Source: Bradyrhizobium barranii subsp. apii (lineage in GTDB: Bacteria > Pseudomonadota > Alphaproteobacteria > Rhizobiales > Xanthobacteraceae). Taken from it: DNA of 64,000 bases. Each line of letters opens with the position of its first letter. Positions within the stretch are counted from its first letter, which is position 1. A program made the position numbers and the translations under genes. Below the pieces are notes generated by a model that was not told where the DNA came from, did not search any database, and saw only the letters and a program-made list of their open reading frames with translations. Below are positions 17,741 to 27,424 of this stretch, piece by piece. The stretch lies in assembly GCF_011516635.5 (NCBI RefSeq), contig NZ_CP096255.1, forward strand, positions 6,570,501-6,634,500. The letters run 5' to 3'.

Positions 17741-18736
17741 TCAGGCCGTGGTGGCAGCCGGCCGGGGTCGGGTCAGAACCACGAGGATCAGCGCCAGGAC
17801 GACGAAGCCGACCGCGACGAAACCAAGCGGATGCAGCAGTTCGCGGGCGAACAGCAGCCCGCCGATGGCGGAGCCGACAGCCTGGCCGACATAGAGGACG
17901 GAGGTGTTGAGCGCGACGGTCGCCGATGCGAGCGGCGGCGCAGCCGCGACCAGCCGCACTTGCTGCATCGAATTGGTCGAGGCAAAGCCGAGGCCCCAGA
18001 TCGCGACCGCGAGCGCCATGAACACCAGGCTCCCCGCGCCGAGCGCCCAGCCGGTGATGCCTGCAAGCAGCAGGCAGGTGAACAGCAACGACGTCCGATA
18101 GGGCCCCCAGGTGTCGACGATGCGGGTCGCGATGACGACGCCGAGGAAGCCGCAAACACCGTAGATGCCGAACACCATGCCGATTGCATCCGGGCTCGCC
18201 TCGGTCAGCTTCTTGAGCAGCGGACCCATGAAGGTGAACACCACAAACTGACCGGACATTTGCAGCATCGTGATCGCAAGCAGCAGCAGGATCGTCCTGC
18301 TGCGGCCGACCGCGCTCCAGGTCTTCAGGTCAACAGGCGTGCCCTTCAGGCCCGCCGGCAGGCGCAGCAGCAACAACAGGAAGCTGATGCAACCGAGCGC
18401 GCCGACCGCCAGCATCAGCAGGCGAATGATGAGGAGACTTGTGTAGTCAGGGGCAAATGCCGAGCCGAGATTGCCGAGGGCCAGCACCGCAAGCGTGGTC
18501 GCAAGCAGCGTCCGGCGCTCGATGCGGCTCGTGAGCCAGGCCGTCAGCGGCGAGCCGATGCACAGCGTGATCGCGCCGAAGGTAATCAGGAGCCCGGCCG
18601 CATGGATGCTGACGTCGAGCCCCGTTGCCAATTCCGGCAGCATGCCCGCCGGCGCCAGCACCGAGCAGCCGGTGACGAGATTGCCGAGCATCAGGGCGGT
18701 TGGCGTGAAACGGGCAGCGGCAGGCGAATTTTCCAT
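17741..18736 (-). CDS. MFS transporter, probably with an internal deletion
   Basis: 331 residues from MENSPAAARF. It has the arrangement of drug-type MFS exporters: helix 1-2 with GAITLCIGSPLTAWLTSRIERRTLL (motif A region) and a complete C-terminal half with VFGIYGVCGFLGVV. MFS proteins of this type are about 390-400 residues; here the chain passes directly from RLLMLAVGALG, in the third/fourth helix, to CISFLLLLLRLPAGLKG, which normally follows helix 6. Roughly 60 residues (two helices) seem to be missing in frame. Transport activity is doubtful. Confidence 0.75.
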   Translation of the reverse strand: MENSPAAARFTPTALMLGNLVTGCSVLAPAGMLPELATGLDVSIHAAGLLITFGAITLCIGSPLTAWLTSRIERRTLLATTLAVLALGNLGSAFAPDYTSLLIIRLLMLAVGALGCISFLLLLLRLPAGLKGTPVDLKTWSAVGRSRTILLLLAITMLQMSGQFVVFTFMGPLLKKLTEASPDAIGMVFGIYGVCGFLGVVIATRIVDTWGPYRTSLLFTCLLLAGITGWALGAGSLVFMALAVAIWGLGFASTNSMQQVRLVAAAPPLASATVALNTSVLYVGQAVGSAIGGLLFARELLHPLGFVAVGFVVLALILVVLTRPRPAATTA

Positions 18737-18921
18737 GCAAATGCATGTAGAACGGGCCTGCGACCAGTTAAAGGGCGCGTTGCGAAATAGTTGGAGCATC
18801 GCCCAAGCTTTTGCGCGCGACTTTCTTGGAAATGCCGGATTGCACAGGCCGAATCGCCTGATATATCGCTCGTTCCCGCTTACCTGCGCTCGTTCGCAGG
18901 AGTGAGCCTCAGGAGAAAAGC

Positions 18922-20964
18922 ATGACCGACCAGCCCAAATCCGAATCCGGCTTTCAATACAGCCTCAGCAATCTGAGACCCGTGACCCCGCCCGAAAAGA
19001 TCACCCTCACCTTCCCCGACGGCGCCCGGCGCGAATACGCCAAGAGCATCACCGGCCTCGAGATCGCCAAGGGCATTTCGCCGTCGCTGGCCAAGCGCAC
19101 GGTCGCGATGGCGCTCGACGGCGTGGTCGCCGATCTCGACGATCCCATCGAAGCCGATGCCAAGATCGAGCTGATCAACCGCGACGATCCGCGCGCGCTC
19201 GAGCTGATCCGCCACGACTGCGCCCACGTGCTCGCCGAAGCCGTGCAGACGCTGTGGCCGGGCACGCAGGTCACCATCGGCCCCGTGATCGAGAACGGCT
19301 TCTACTACGACTTCTTCCGCAACGAGCCGTTCACGCCGGAAGACTTTGCCGCGATCGAGAAGAAGATGCGCGAGATCATCGCGCGCGACAAACCCTTCAC
19401 CAGGGAAGTCTGGGACCGCGAGAAGACCAAGCAGGTGTTCCGCGACAAGGGCGAGGCGTTCAAGGTCGAGCTGGTCGACGCCATTCCCGGCAACGAGCCG
19501 ATCAAGATCTACTACCAGGGCGACTGGTTCGATCTCTGCCGCGGCCCGCACATGACCTCGACCGGCAAGGTCGGCAACGCCTTCAAGCTGATGAAGGTGG
19601 CCGGCGCCTATTGGCGCGGCGACAGCAACAACCCGATGCTGACGCGCATCTACGGCACGGCGTTCGCAAAGCAGGAGGACCTCGACGCTTATCTGAAGCA
19701 GATCGAGGAAGCCGAAAAGCGCGACCATCGCAAGCTCGGGCGCGAGCTCGACCTCTTCCACTTCCAGGAGGAAGGTCCGGGCGTCGTGTTCTGGCACGCC
19801 AAGGGCTGGACCATCTTCCAGCAGCTGATCGCCTATATGCGCCGGCGCCTCGCCGGCGACTACAGCGAGGTCAATGCGCCGCAGATCCTCGACAAGTCCT
19901 TGTGGGAGACCTCGGGCCATTGGGGCTGGTATCGCGAGAACATGTTCGCAGCGCAGTCAGCCGGCGACGAGGCCGAGGACAAGCGCTGGTTTGCGCTGAA
20001 GCCGATGAACTGCCCCGGCCACGTGCAGATCTTCAAGCACGGCCTGAAGAGCTACCGCGACCTGCCGCTGCGCCTCGCCGAGTTCGGCGTGGTGCATCGC
20101 TATGAGCCCTCCGGCGCCATGCATGGCCTGATGCGCGTGCGCGGCTTCACCCAGGACGACGCGCACGTCTTCTGCATGGAAGACCAGCTCGCCGACGAGT
20201 GCCTCAAGATCAACGATCTCATTCTGTCGACCTACGCCGATTTCGGCTTCACCGGCGACCTCACTGTGAAGCTCTCGACCCGGCCCGAGAAGCGCGTCGG
20301 CACCGATGCGATGTGGGATCACGCCGAGCGCGTGATGGCGACGGTGCTGCGCGAGATCCAGTCGCAGAACAATCACATCAAGACCGAGATCAATCCGGGC
20401 GAAGGCGCCTTCTACGGGCCGAAGTTCGAATATGTGCTGCGCGACGCCATCGGCCGCGACTGGCAGTGCGGCACCACGCAAGTCGACTTCAACCTGCCGG
20501 AGCGGTTCGGTGCGTTCTACATCGACCATGACAGCGGCAAGAAGGCGCCGGTGATGGTGCACCGCGCGATCTGCGGCTCGATGGAGCGCTTCATCGGCAT
20601 CCTGATCGAGCACTATGCCGGCAATTTCCCGCTCTGGCTGTCCCCGGTGCAGGTGGTGGTCACCACCATCACCTCGGAGGCCGACGAGTATGCCAAGCAG
20701 GTGCTGGAACAGGTCCGGCGCGCGGGGCTTCGGGCCGAGATCGACCTGCGCAACGAGAAGATCAACTACAAGGTCCGCGAGCACTCGCTGGCCAAGATTC
20801 CGGCGCTGCTCGTGTGCGGGAAGAAGGAGGCCGAGACGCAGTCGGTCTCCGTCCGCCGGCTCGGCAGCGACGGCCAGAAGGTGATGACGACGGTGGAGGC
20901 GCTCGCCGCCCTCGTCGACGAGGCCACCCCACCGGACGTCCGGCGGGCGCGCGACGCGGCCTGA
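18922..20964 (+). CDS. thrS: Threonyl-tRNA synthetase
   Basis: A 680-residue class II synthetase that charges tRNA-Thr. In order: TGS domain (about residues 22-88), second additional domain with the editing-site motif HDCAHVLAEA near 100, the catalytic core with KPMNCPGHVQIF, YRDLPLRLAEFG, VRGFTQDDAHVF and HRAICGSMERFIG, and the anticodon-binding domain after about residue 570. Length is normal. The ATG at 18922 has AGGAG upstream (TCAGGAGAAAAGC). Confidence 0.97.
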   Translation: MTDQPKSESGFQYSLSNLRPVTPPEKITLTFPDGARREYAKSITGLEIAKGISPSLAKRTVAMALDGVVADLDDPIEADAKIELINRDDPRALELIRHDCAHVLAEAVQTLWPGTQVTIGPVIENGFYYDFFRNEPFTPEDFAAIEKKMREIIARDKPFTREVWDREKTKQVFRDKGEAFKVELVDAIPGNEPIKIYYQGDWFDLCRGPHMTSTGKVGNAFKLMKVAGAYWRGDSNNPMLTRIYGTAFAKQEDLDAYLKQIEEAEKRDHRKLGRELDLFHFQEEGPGVVFWHAKGWTIFQQLIAYMRRRLAGDYSEVNAPQILDKSLWETSGHWGWYRENMFAAQSAGDEAEDKRWFALKPMNCPGHVQIFKHGLKSYRDLPLRLAEFGVVHRYEPSGAMHGLMRVRGFTQDDAHVFCMEDQLADECLKINDLILSTYADFGFTGDLTVKLSTRPEKRVGTDAMWDHAERVMATVLREIQSQNNHIKTEINPGEGAFYGPKFEYVLRDAIGRDWQCGTTQVDFNLPERFGAFYIDHDSGKKAPVMVHRAICGSMERFIGILIEHYAGNFPLWLSPVQVVVTTITSEADEYAKQVLEQVRRAGLRAEIDLRNEKINYKVREHSLAKIPALLVCGKKEAETQSVSVRRLGSDGQKVMTTVEALAALVDEATPPDVRRARDAA

Positions 20965-20997
20965 GTCCTGAAATCGATCTAAACTCGCTTCCGGTTG

Positions 20998-21032
20998 CGG
21001 GCGTGCATGCTTATCTCGGCATGGCACGCCCG
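20998..21032. terminator. Hairpin after thrS
   Basis: CGGGCGTGC and GCACGCCCG form a perfect nine-pair stem around a 17-base loop, 34 bases after the thrS stop and before the nitroreductase start. There is no T-run, so it may attenuate or stabilise rather than terminate. Confidence 0.35.
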
Positions 21033-21057
21033 ACGACCAGCCGAAGAGGACACCGCA

Positions 21058-21621
21058 GTGCCCGACGCCATCGAACTCCTGAAGACCCGTCGCTCGGTCA
21101 AGCCGCGCGAGATAACCGGGCCCGGCCCCTCCCCCGCCGAGCTCGAAACCATCCTCACCATCGGCGCGCGCGTGCCCGACCACGGCAAGCTCGCGCCCTG
21201 GCGCTTCATCATTTTCGAGGGTGACGCCCGCGAGCGGGCCGGCGAGGTCATCGCGACGGTCTTTGCCCGCAAGAATCCGGACGCACCGGCGGCGAACATC
21301 GAGACCGAGCGCAAACGCCTCACCGACGCGCCGCTGGTGATCGGTATCGTCAGCTTCACCAAGCCGCATCCGAAGGTGCCGGCGTTCGAGCAGGAATTGT
21401 CGGCCGGCGCCAGCGTCATGAACATTGTCACGGCCGCGACCGCGCTCGGCTACGGCGCCTGCTGGCTGACCGGCTGGTTCGCCTTCGACCGCGACGTGCT
21501 GGACGGCCTCGGCCTCAAGCCGGACGAAAAGCTCGCCGGCCTCGTCCATATCGGCACGCCGACCAAGCCCAGCGAAGACCGTCCGCGACCGTTCCTTTCG
21601 GAAATCGTGACGCGTTTTTAA
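21058..21621 (+). CDS. Nitroreductase family protein
   Basis: 187 residues of the FMN-dependent nitroreductase fold, closest in pattern to the YdjA-type subgroup: IELLKTRRSVKPREI (FMN phosphate-binding arginines), VPDHGKLAPWRFIIFEG, and the glycine-rich AATALGYGACWLTGW. It starts with GTG (VPDAIELL), preceded by GAAGAGGA at seven bases; the open frame 21 codons upstream has no such site. Reaction partner unknown. It lies about 90 bases after thrS. Confidence 0.88.
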   Translation: MPDAIELLKTRRSVKPREITGPGPSPAELETILTIGARVPDHGKLAPWRFIIFEGDARERAGEVIATVFARKNPDAPAANIETERKRLTDAPLVIGIVSFTKPHPKVPAFEQELSAGASVMNIVTAATALGYGACWLTGWFAFDRDVLDGLGLKPDEKLAGLVHIGTPTKPSEDRPRPFLSEIVTRF

Positions 21622-21684
21622 TCGATGTCTTGTTGACGCCTCCGACGTCTTGCGGCTTTGATCCCGGCGAGGGAGGAAGCCCGG

Positions 21685-22944
21685 ATGAAGCGTCGTGAAT
21701 TTCTGGTCGGGGCCGCGCTGCTGGCCGGCACGATGGGGCGCAGCCGCGCCGCCGACATCCCTGCCCCGTCGACCGACGGACTTGAGCGCATCACCGCGTA
21801 TTTTGACAACGAGGTGGGAAGCGGCCGGCTGCCGGGCGCCGTGATCCTGGTGCAGCAGCACGGCAAGCCGGTCTACCTCAAGAATTTCGGCGTGCGCGAC
21901 ACCAGGACGGGCCTCGCCATGACGCCCGACACGATCTTCGCCATCCACTCGATGACCAAGCCGATCACGTGTCTCGGCGCGATGATGCTGATCGACGAGG
22001 GCAAGCTCGCGCTCACCGACCCCCTGTCGAAATACGTCCCGCTCTTCGCCGACACCAAGGTGGGCCTGGAGCCGGAGGGCACCTCGAAGGTCGAACTCGA
22101 GCCGCCGATCCGCCCTGTCAACATCGAGGATCTGCTGCGGCAGACCTCGGGCATCAGCTACGACTATATCGGCGCTCCATGGGTGATGCAGGTTTACCAG
22201 GCCGCAAATATTTTCGAGGGGCCCTTCAACAACAGGCAATTCGCCGACCGCATCGCCAAGCTGCCGCTCACGCGCCAGCCCGGAACGCTGTGGCGCTACG
22301 GCCATTCCACCGACGTGCTCGGCGCCGTCATCGAGATCATCTCGGGCCAAACGCTATATGAATTCCTCAAGCAGCGCATTCTCGATCCGCTCGGAATGAA
22401 CAGCACCAAATTTGTGCTGAAAACGCCGGAGGAGCGCGCCCGGATGGCGCGGCCGCTGCCGAGCGACCCGGTCCTGCTCGCCGGCGAGCGCGACCGCCTC
22501 GACCATCCCGAATGGGAATCCGGCGGCGGCGGGCTGCTCTCGACCATCACCGACTATCAGCGCTTCTCGCAGATGCTGCTCAATGGCGGCGAGTTCGAGG
22601 GCAAGCGTTACCTCAGCCCCGCCGTGTTCAAGGCGATGACCACCGATCACGTCGGGCCCGGCTCCGGTGTGGGGCGCGACTATTTCTATTTCCCGGGCGA
22701 CGGTTTTGGCTATGGCTACGGCATCGGTGTGCGCACCGATCCCGGCAATGCGAAGCCGCCGCCGGCCGGATCGATCGGCGAATTGAAATGGGACTCAGGC
22801 AGCGGCACCTATTTCGGCGTCGATCCCAAGCTCGACATGGTCTACCTCTTGATGCAGCAGACCCAGAACGAGCGCAGTCGCATCACGCCCGCCTTCAAGG
22901 AACTGGTCTACGGCTGCTATCCCGAAGGGCTACGCCGCCCGTGA
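21685..22944 (+). CDS. Exported serine hydrolase (beta-lactamase/class C family)
   Basis: 419 residues, start MKRREFLVGAALL with GGGAGG upstream. The N-terminus is a signal peptide of the RRxFL type, so Tat export is possible. The catalytic motif is SMTK (SxxK) in FAIHSMTKPITCLGAMML, with a tyrosine in YDYIGAPW and the region EWESGGGGLLSTITDYQRFSQML typical of the family. A C-terminal YFGVDPKLDMVYLLMQQ strand completes the fold. The substrate is unknown. Its 3' end overlaps the convergent GGDEF-EAL gene by 15 bases. Confidence 0.9.
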   Translation: MKRREFLVGAALLAGTMGRSRAADIPAPSTDGLERITAYFDNEVGSGRLPGAVILVQQHGKPVYLKNFGVRDTRTGLAMTPDTIFAIHSMTKPITCLGAMMLIDEGKLALTDPLSKYVPLFADTKVGLEPEGTSKVELEPPIRPVNIEDLLRQTSGISYDYIGAPWVMQVYQAANIFEGPFNNRQFADRIAKLPLTRQPGTLWRYGHSTDVLGAVIEIISGQTLYEFLKQRILDPLGMNSTKFVLKTPEERARMARPLPSDPVLLAGERDRLDHPEWESGGGGLLSTITDYQRFSQMLLNGGEFEGKRYLSPAVFKAMTTDHVGPGSGVGRDYFYFPGDGFGYGYGIGVRTDPGNAKPPPAGSIGELKWDSGSGTYFGVDPKLDMVYLLMQQTQNERSRITPAFKELVYGCYPEGLRRP

Positions 22945-25392
22945 GGCGCGCTGGCCGAAATCGGCGAGCAGCTTTGCGATCTCGGCGGCGGGCCGCGCCG
23001 CGCTGAACAGAAACCCCTGCACCTCGTTGCAGCCTTCGGCGCGCAGCCAGTCGAGCTGATCCTCGGTCTCGACGCCTTCAGCCGTCGTGGTGATGTTGAG
23101 GCTGCGGCCGAGGCCGGAGATCGCGCGCACGATCGCGACGCAATCGGGCCGCTGCGCCAGATCCTTCACAAACGAACGGTCGATCTTGATCTTGTCGAAC
23201 GGGAAGCTACGGAGATAGCTGAGGCTCGAATAGCCGGTGCCGAAATCATCCATGGAGATGCTGACGCCGAGCTCGCGCAATTGATGCAGGATCGCGAGAT
23301 TGGCATCGGTCTCCGCCAGGAAGATCGACTCGGTGATCTCAAGCTCGAGCCGCTTCGGCGACAGGCCGGACTGCGCAAGCGCGGAAATCACGACCTGGAC
23401 GAGGTTGCGGCTGCGGAATTGCGCCGGCGACAGATTAACCGCGACCTTGACGTCGACAGGCCATTTCACCGCCTCCGCGCAGGCCTCGCGCAGCACCCAC
23501 TCGCCGAGCTGGGTGATGAGGCCGATGTCCTCGGCGACCGGAATGAATTCCGCCGGCGAGATCATGCCCTTGTCGGGATGACGCCAGCGCAACAGCGATT
23601 CGAAGCCGGAGATGCGGTCGGACGCGATCGACACCAGCGGCTGGTAGTGCAGCTCGAACTCGCCATTGGCGAAGGCGCGGCGCAGATCGAGCTCCATGTC
23701 GCGGCGCTTCTGCGCCTGGAGGTCCATCTCGCGCTCGAAGAAATGGTGCACGCCGCCACCGTCGGACTTCGCCCGGTACAGCGCCATGTCGGCATTGCGC
23801 ATCAACTCCTCCGACGTCGTGCCGTCGCCGGGCGACAGCGCGATGCCGATGCTGGCGCCGATCACCATCTCCTGGCCGTCGAGGTCGTAGGGCGCCTTCA
23901 GCATGTCGATCAGCAAGGTCGCGCAGGCGCTGGCTTCGTTGGACGAGACGTCGGCTGCCAGGATCACGGCGAACTCGTCGCCGCCAAGCCGGGCCGCGAG
24001 ATTGCCGCCGCGGACCGCGGTGGTGAGGCGTTCGGCAACTTGCTTCAGCAGGCGATCCCCCACCGGATGCCCGAAGGAATCATTGATGTTCTTGAACAGG
24101 TCGAGATCGATATAGAGCACGCCGACCCGTTTTCCGCCGGCCTGGTCGAGCGCCTGCTTCAAGCACTGCTGGAAATGTTCGCGGTTCGGCAGATCGGTGA
24201 GCCCGTCATGGTGCGCCATGTGGGCGATCCGCGCCTCGGCCTTGCGCCGCTCCGTGATGTCGACCACCGCGACCAGATAGCCGTCGCGATCGTCGAAGGC
24301 GACGCGGCGACCGAAAGTGAGCACCTCGATCTCGCTGCCGTCGGCACACAAATGGCGCCAGTTGCGCGAGGAGTGATAGGTGTCGCCGATGCGTTCGAGC
24401 GCCTCGGCGTGGCTGTCCCACTCGTCCTCGGGCCAGATCTCGTGCAGCTTCATCCGCAGGAAGGTGGCGCGGCTGTAGCCGTAGTGCTGGACCGCGGCAT
24501 CGTTGACGCTGAGGAATTCCTTGGTCTGTGCCTCGAACACCCACATCGGCATCGGGTTGTTGTCGAACAGCAGGCGAAACGAGGCGTCGCGCCGCTTCAA
24601 CGCGGTGACGTCGGAGATCGTCAACGAGACCAGATCGGCGAAGGCGGTGTCACTGAGCCGAAGGTAACGTCCGTCGTCCTCGATCTCGAGCTGCTCGCTG
24701 CGGCCGCCGGAGACGACCTTGAGCAGGAAGTCCATGATTTCGGGCGCGGCCAATAGCGTATTCCCCTCGCCGATCCGCCGCCACAACAGGCTCGCGCTCG
24801 CAACCTTCAGCAGCACACCGGCGCTCTTGTTGTGATGCACGATCTGGAGATCGAACGGCTTGCCTGCGGCATCGCGCAGCGTCGCCAGCGAAACCACGGC
24901 GTCATCGGTCGACGAGAAGATCGCGTCCAAGAGATTGTATTGCGCGCCGCGCTCGTTGATGTAGGCGCCAACCAGCGTGGCGCCCCAGCGCGAGGCGGTC
25001 GGCAGCGCCAGCACATCGTAGGTCCGGACCATGCCGTCGCGCACGCAATGCGCGCTGCCCTGATGCGGACGTCCGTTCTCGAGCGCGCTCGTCACAGCTT
25101 CCGACAGCGCCGTTGCGCAATCGGGCGAGAGCTCGGCGACCGGGATATCCCAGCGCTCCTCGCCGAGCCATTTCTGCACGTAACGCCCGCTGCGCGACAA
25201 TTCGAGCGCGCCATCGTTCTTCAGCAGCGCGATGTGGTCGGCGAGCCGTCCGAGGCTCCCAAGCATCACGTCCTCATAGCGCGGCAGCCGTTCGCCCGGC
25301 TTCAACGCGGCACGCCATTTGCGTTGAAGCACCGGGATGTCGTCAAACATTTCGGCGGCCGGTTTTCCCGGCATCTTCTTCGCGGCAGTCAT
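22930..25392 (-). CDS. PAS-GGDEF-EAL cyclic-di-GMP signalling protein
   Basis: 820 residues. The first 260 residues are PAS-like (a segment with LPRYEDVMLGSLGRL and a later SSTDDAVVSL part), a further PAS domain begins near 272 (FRLLFDNNPMPMWVFE), GGDEF is at about 469 (LGGDEFAVI, intact) and the EAL domain begins near 590 with ESLLRW in place of EALLRW, the catalytic glutamate being kept, and DDFGTGYSSLSYL near 713. It can plausibly both make and degrade c-di-GMP. No membrane segment is seen, so it is cytosolic. The ATG at MTAAKKM was preferred; another lies ten codons upstream. Confidence 0.93.
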   Translation of the reverse strand: MTAAKKMPGKPAAEMFDDIPVLQRKWRAALKPGERLPRYEDVMLGSLGRLADHIALLKNDGALELSRSGRYVQKWLGEERWDIPVAELSPDCATALSEAVTSALENGRPHQGSAHCVRDGMVRTYDVLALPTASRWGATLVGAYINERGAQYNLLDAIFSSTDDAVVSLATLRDAAGKPFDLQIVHHNKSAGVLLKVASASLLWRRIGEGNTLLAAPEIMDFLLKVVSGGRSEQLEIEDDGRYLRLSDTAFADLVSLTISDVTALKRRDASFRLLFDNNPMPMWVFEAQTKEFLSVNDAAVQHYGYSRATFLRMKLHEIWPEDEWDSHAEALERIGDTYHSSRNWRHLCADGSEIEVLTFGRRVAFDDRDGYLVAVVDITERRKAEARIAHMAHHDGLTDLPNREHFQQCLKQALDQAGGKRVGVLYIDLDLFKNINDSFGHPVGDRLLKQVAERLTTAVRGGNLAARLGGDEFAVILAADVSSNEASACATLLIDMLKAPYDLDGQEMVIGASIGIALSPGDGTTSEELMRNADMALYRAKSDGGGVHHFFEREMDLQAQKRRDMELDLRRAFANGEFELHYQPLVSIASDRISGFESLLRWRHPDKGMISPAEFIPVAEDIGLITQLGEWVLREACAEAVKWPVDVKVAVNLSPAQFRSRNLVQVVISALAQSGLSPKRLELEITESIFLAETDANLAILHQLRELGVSISMDDFGTGYSSLSYLRSFPFDKIKIDRSFVKDLAQRPDCVAIVRAISGLGRSLNITTTAEGVETEDQLDWLRAEGCNEVQGFLFSAARPAAEIAKLLADFGQRASRAA

Positions 25393-25593
25393 TGCAGTCC
25401 CCAACGCACTTTCCCAGGGCATCCAATGCAGCCGCGCTTAATGCCGTGTAAAAAGGACGCAGCCGCGGGTTCCATTTGGCGATTATGACAGTTTTAAGTC
25501 AGGTGTTGGTTAGTGCGCGTTAGACACTATGACGGTTGCCTAAAATGCGATGCGTGCGCGTGAGAGTGAGTATGGCGCACAGCTGCTTCATCC

Positions 25594-25675
25594 TCGTCAT
25601 TGCGAGCGCAGCGAAGCAGTCCGAACTGCCGCCGCGGAAAGATTCCGGATTGCTTCGCTGCGCTCGCAATGACGA
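25594..25675. repeat. Palindromic repeat element A, copy 1
   Basis: Perfect 25-base arms, TCGTCATTGCGAGCGCAGCG continuing AAGCA on the left (25594-25618) and the exact complement on the right (25651-25675), separated by 32 bases. The second copy is near 35.8 kb. Element B follows 24 bases later, as it does in the second copy. Confidence 0.9.
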
Positions 25676-25699
25676 AGTGTGCAGGAGCCGCGCCGGCCT

Positions 25700-25838
25700 C
25701 TCTCGTGTCCCGGACGCGACGCAGCGCGTAGCGGTGCGGCGCAGAGCCGGGACCCAGCAGGTGACACAACACACTGACGCATGGGCCCCGGCTCTGCAGC
25801 GCATCACTTCGTGCTGCGCTGCGTCCGGGGCACGAGAG
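25700..25838. repeat. Palindromic repeat element B, copy 1
   Basis: 139 bases whose ends, CTCTCGTGTCCCGGACGC and GCGTCCGGGGCACGAGAG, are complementary with one mismatch. Inside, GAGCCGGGACCCA and TGGGCCCCGGCTCT form a second complementary pair, so the whole folds into a long branched hairpin. A matching element lies near 35.9 kb and single-arm remnants near 7.46 and 43.51 kb. Confidence 0.85.
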
Positions 25839-26469
25839 CGTCGTTGAGTGACTGACATGGGCTCGCATCCTCGCGGCGCATTTCGCCCGAGCTTTGCCTG
25901 ATCGCCTCACCCTCGAATGAAAGAGGGCGCAGGGAAGACCGGGAGCCCGCTGGCACCCGAGGTCCACTGTGCGGAGTTGTAGTGAGAAGTCTGCACAGCG
26001 GCATACAGGTGTAGCCAGGACATCCCGGCCTTCCCTGCGCAGTGGTTGGAACGGCGTATGTCGTGCTCTCCCCGGGGAGCGATGCACTATTGCCCCCGTC
26101 GCCTTGCGGATGGCTGATGCGCGTGTCCGGTTGGGCAACACGCACCACCACAAGACTTGGCGCACAGACCCCGGGCGCCAGGACGACACGATTTGGCCGT
26201 ACGTGGATCACACCGGTCGTGCGTGCGACGTGCTTCGCTCACGGCTGCCCGCCCTGCGATCACCTTCGCACCAGTGTGGCCCACGTCCACCGCCGCCCGG
26301 CCCGCGTTCGTGACGATCGCGATACGCCCCTCTTCCTTGGGCCGAAGTGAGGCAACACATACGCCGTTTCCGATTTCTTATAAAGCGAATTCTTTTCGTT
26401 GAAGGCGATTGACAGCGTTCTACCCTGAGTTCGGTGTTTTGCCCGTCGGGCAAAACTCGGCAAGCACGA

Positions 26470-27424
26470 TCACCGACAGCGATCGGGCGCGAGAAACCTT
26501 CTTACACTGTCCAGAAATACCGACCAGGCCGGCTCGGTCCCCAGCAAGATATGATTGGGACTCTCGAGCGGAACGAATGTTGCGCCTTTAATCCGAGCAG
26601 CGAGTTCCTGCCCCTCCGTGAACTTTACGCTCGCGTCGGCACGAGCGTGCAACACCAGGGTCGGCGTTCGTACATCCTGCAGCAGATGCCGCACATCGAT
26701 TTCGCCGAAGATATTCGTAAGCTTGAAGGCGTTCTGCGGCGACGTCGTAATCCGCTGCAGATCGTTGAACCACTGCGCCTGCTCGGCATTTGCTTCAGGA
26801 ATGAAGAGGGACGTGAATATCTGGCGAAACACCGGACTTTCTTGCCCCCACCCCTCGAGGACCAGAGTTGTCAATGCCTCCCGGCGGGCCACGTTTGACG
26901 GGTCCTGATGGCGCCAACCCTTTGCGTATCCGCCATAAAGAACGAGATGACTGACACGCTCCGGGTGCTTCACGGCGTAGGCTATCGAGATCGCGCAGCC
27001 CTGAGAAATGCCAAGCAGGGGAAAACGTTCGAGCCCCGCCGCATCGACGACCGTCTCGAGATCACGCACGAAAGCGTCGAAGGAGATGTCGAAGACATCC
27101 CAGTCCGACAAGCCCGTACCGCGTTCGTCGTAGCGCAGGAACGTGTTGTCGCGGCTCAACGCCTCGATCCAGTGCTGCCAGACCGGGCTCGCAAAGTCGA
27201 ATTCTAGATGATTGAGCCAATTGGCGGCTTTCACCAGCGGCGGCCCGGCGCCGACCGACGCATAGGCGATGCGCACCCCGTCGCGCGCGGTGCAGGTTCG
27301 AACGTTCTGCTTGAGCTGCCTCGGCGAAGCCGCCGGCTCAGCGGCGGCCACATCCCCGGGCGGCCCCCGATGCTGCGACCGATGTCGCAGGAGTTGCTGG
27401 TAAAGCGCCCTCGTCTCCTGATCC
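26470..27424 (-). pseudogene. Alpha/beta hydrolase part of a BTAD-hydrolase fusion gene, cut off by IS256
   Basis: The frame encodes the tail of a BTAD helix bundle (ETRALYQQLLRHRS), a Gln/Ala/Pro linker and a full alpha/beta hydrolase: DGVRIAYASVGAGPPLV, YDERGTGLSDW, nucleophile motif GISQG, an acid in LHARADASV and a histidine in SPNHILLG. It has lost its start and N-terminal regulator because an insertion sequence sits at its 5' edge. Removing the element and one target copy joins it in frame to the 28862-29523 fragment as one protein of about 538 residues. Residual translation of the hydrolase alone is possible but no good start is seen. Confidence 0.88.
27417..27424. repeat. Target-site duplication, left copy
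   Basis: CCTGATCC here matches 28854-28861 exactly. It flanks the IS256-family element and is of the 8-9 base size expected for that family. Confidence 0.85.

Larger units (their letters stand above)
25393..26469. other. Long gene-free, repeat-rich spacer
   Basis: About 1.1 kb without a supportable gene. It holds one copy each of palindromic elements A and B and, from about 25.86 to 26.34 kb, a block with several short broken frames in both directions, including one starting MKEGAGKTGSPLAPE at 25917 that stops after about 21 codons. Such blocks occur repeatedly in Bradyrhizobium genomes, where they are often miscalled as hypothetical genes. Confidence 0.65.

Noticed and set aside
19957..22350. 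A 797-codon open frame on the minus strand opposite thrS, the nitroreductase and the serine hydrolase
   Set aside because: It spans three real genes of the other strand and shows only composition-driven repeats of Leu, Gly, His and Arg.
23281..24756. A 491-codon plus-strand frame inside the GGDEF-EAL gene
   Set aside because: The minus strand carries intact PAS, GGDEF and EAL motifs; the plus frame has none.
25594..25838. A CRISPR array, suggested by repeated similar strings
   Set aside because: The repeats are inverted, not direct, occur once per site and have no regular spacers or cas genes nearby.
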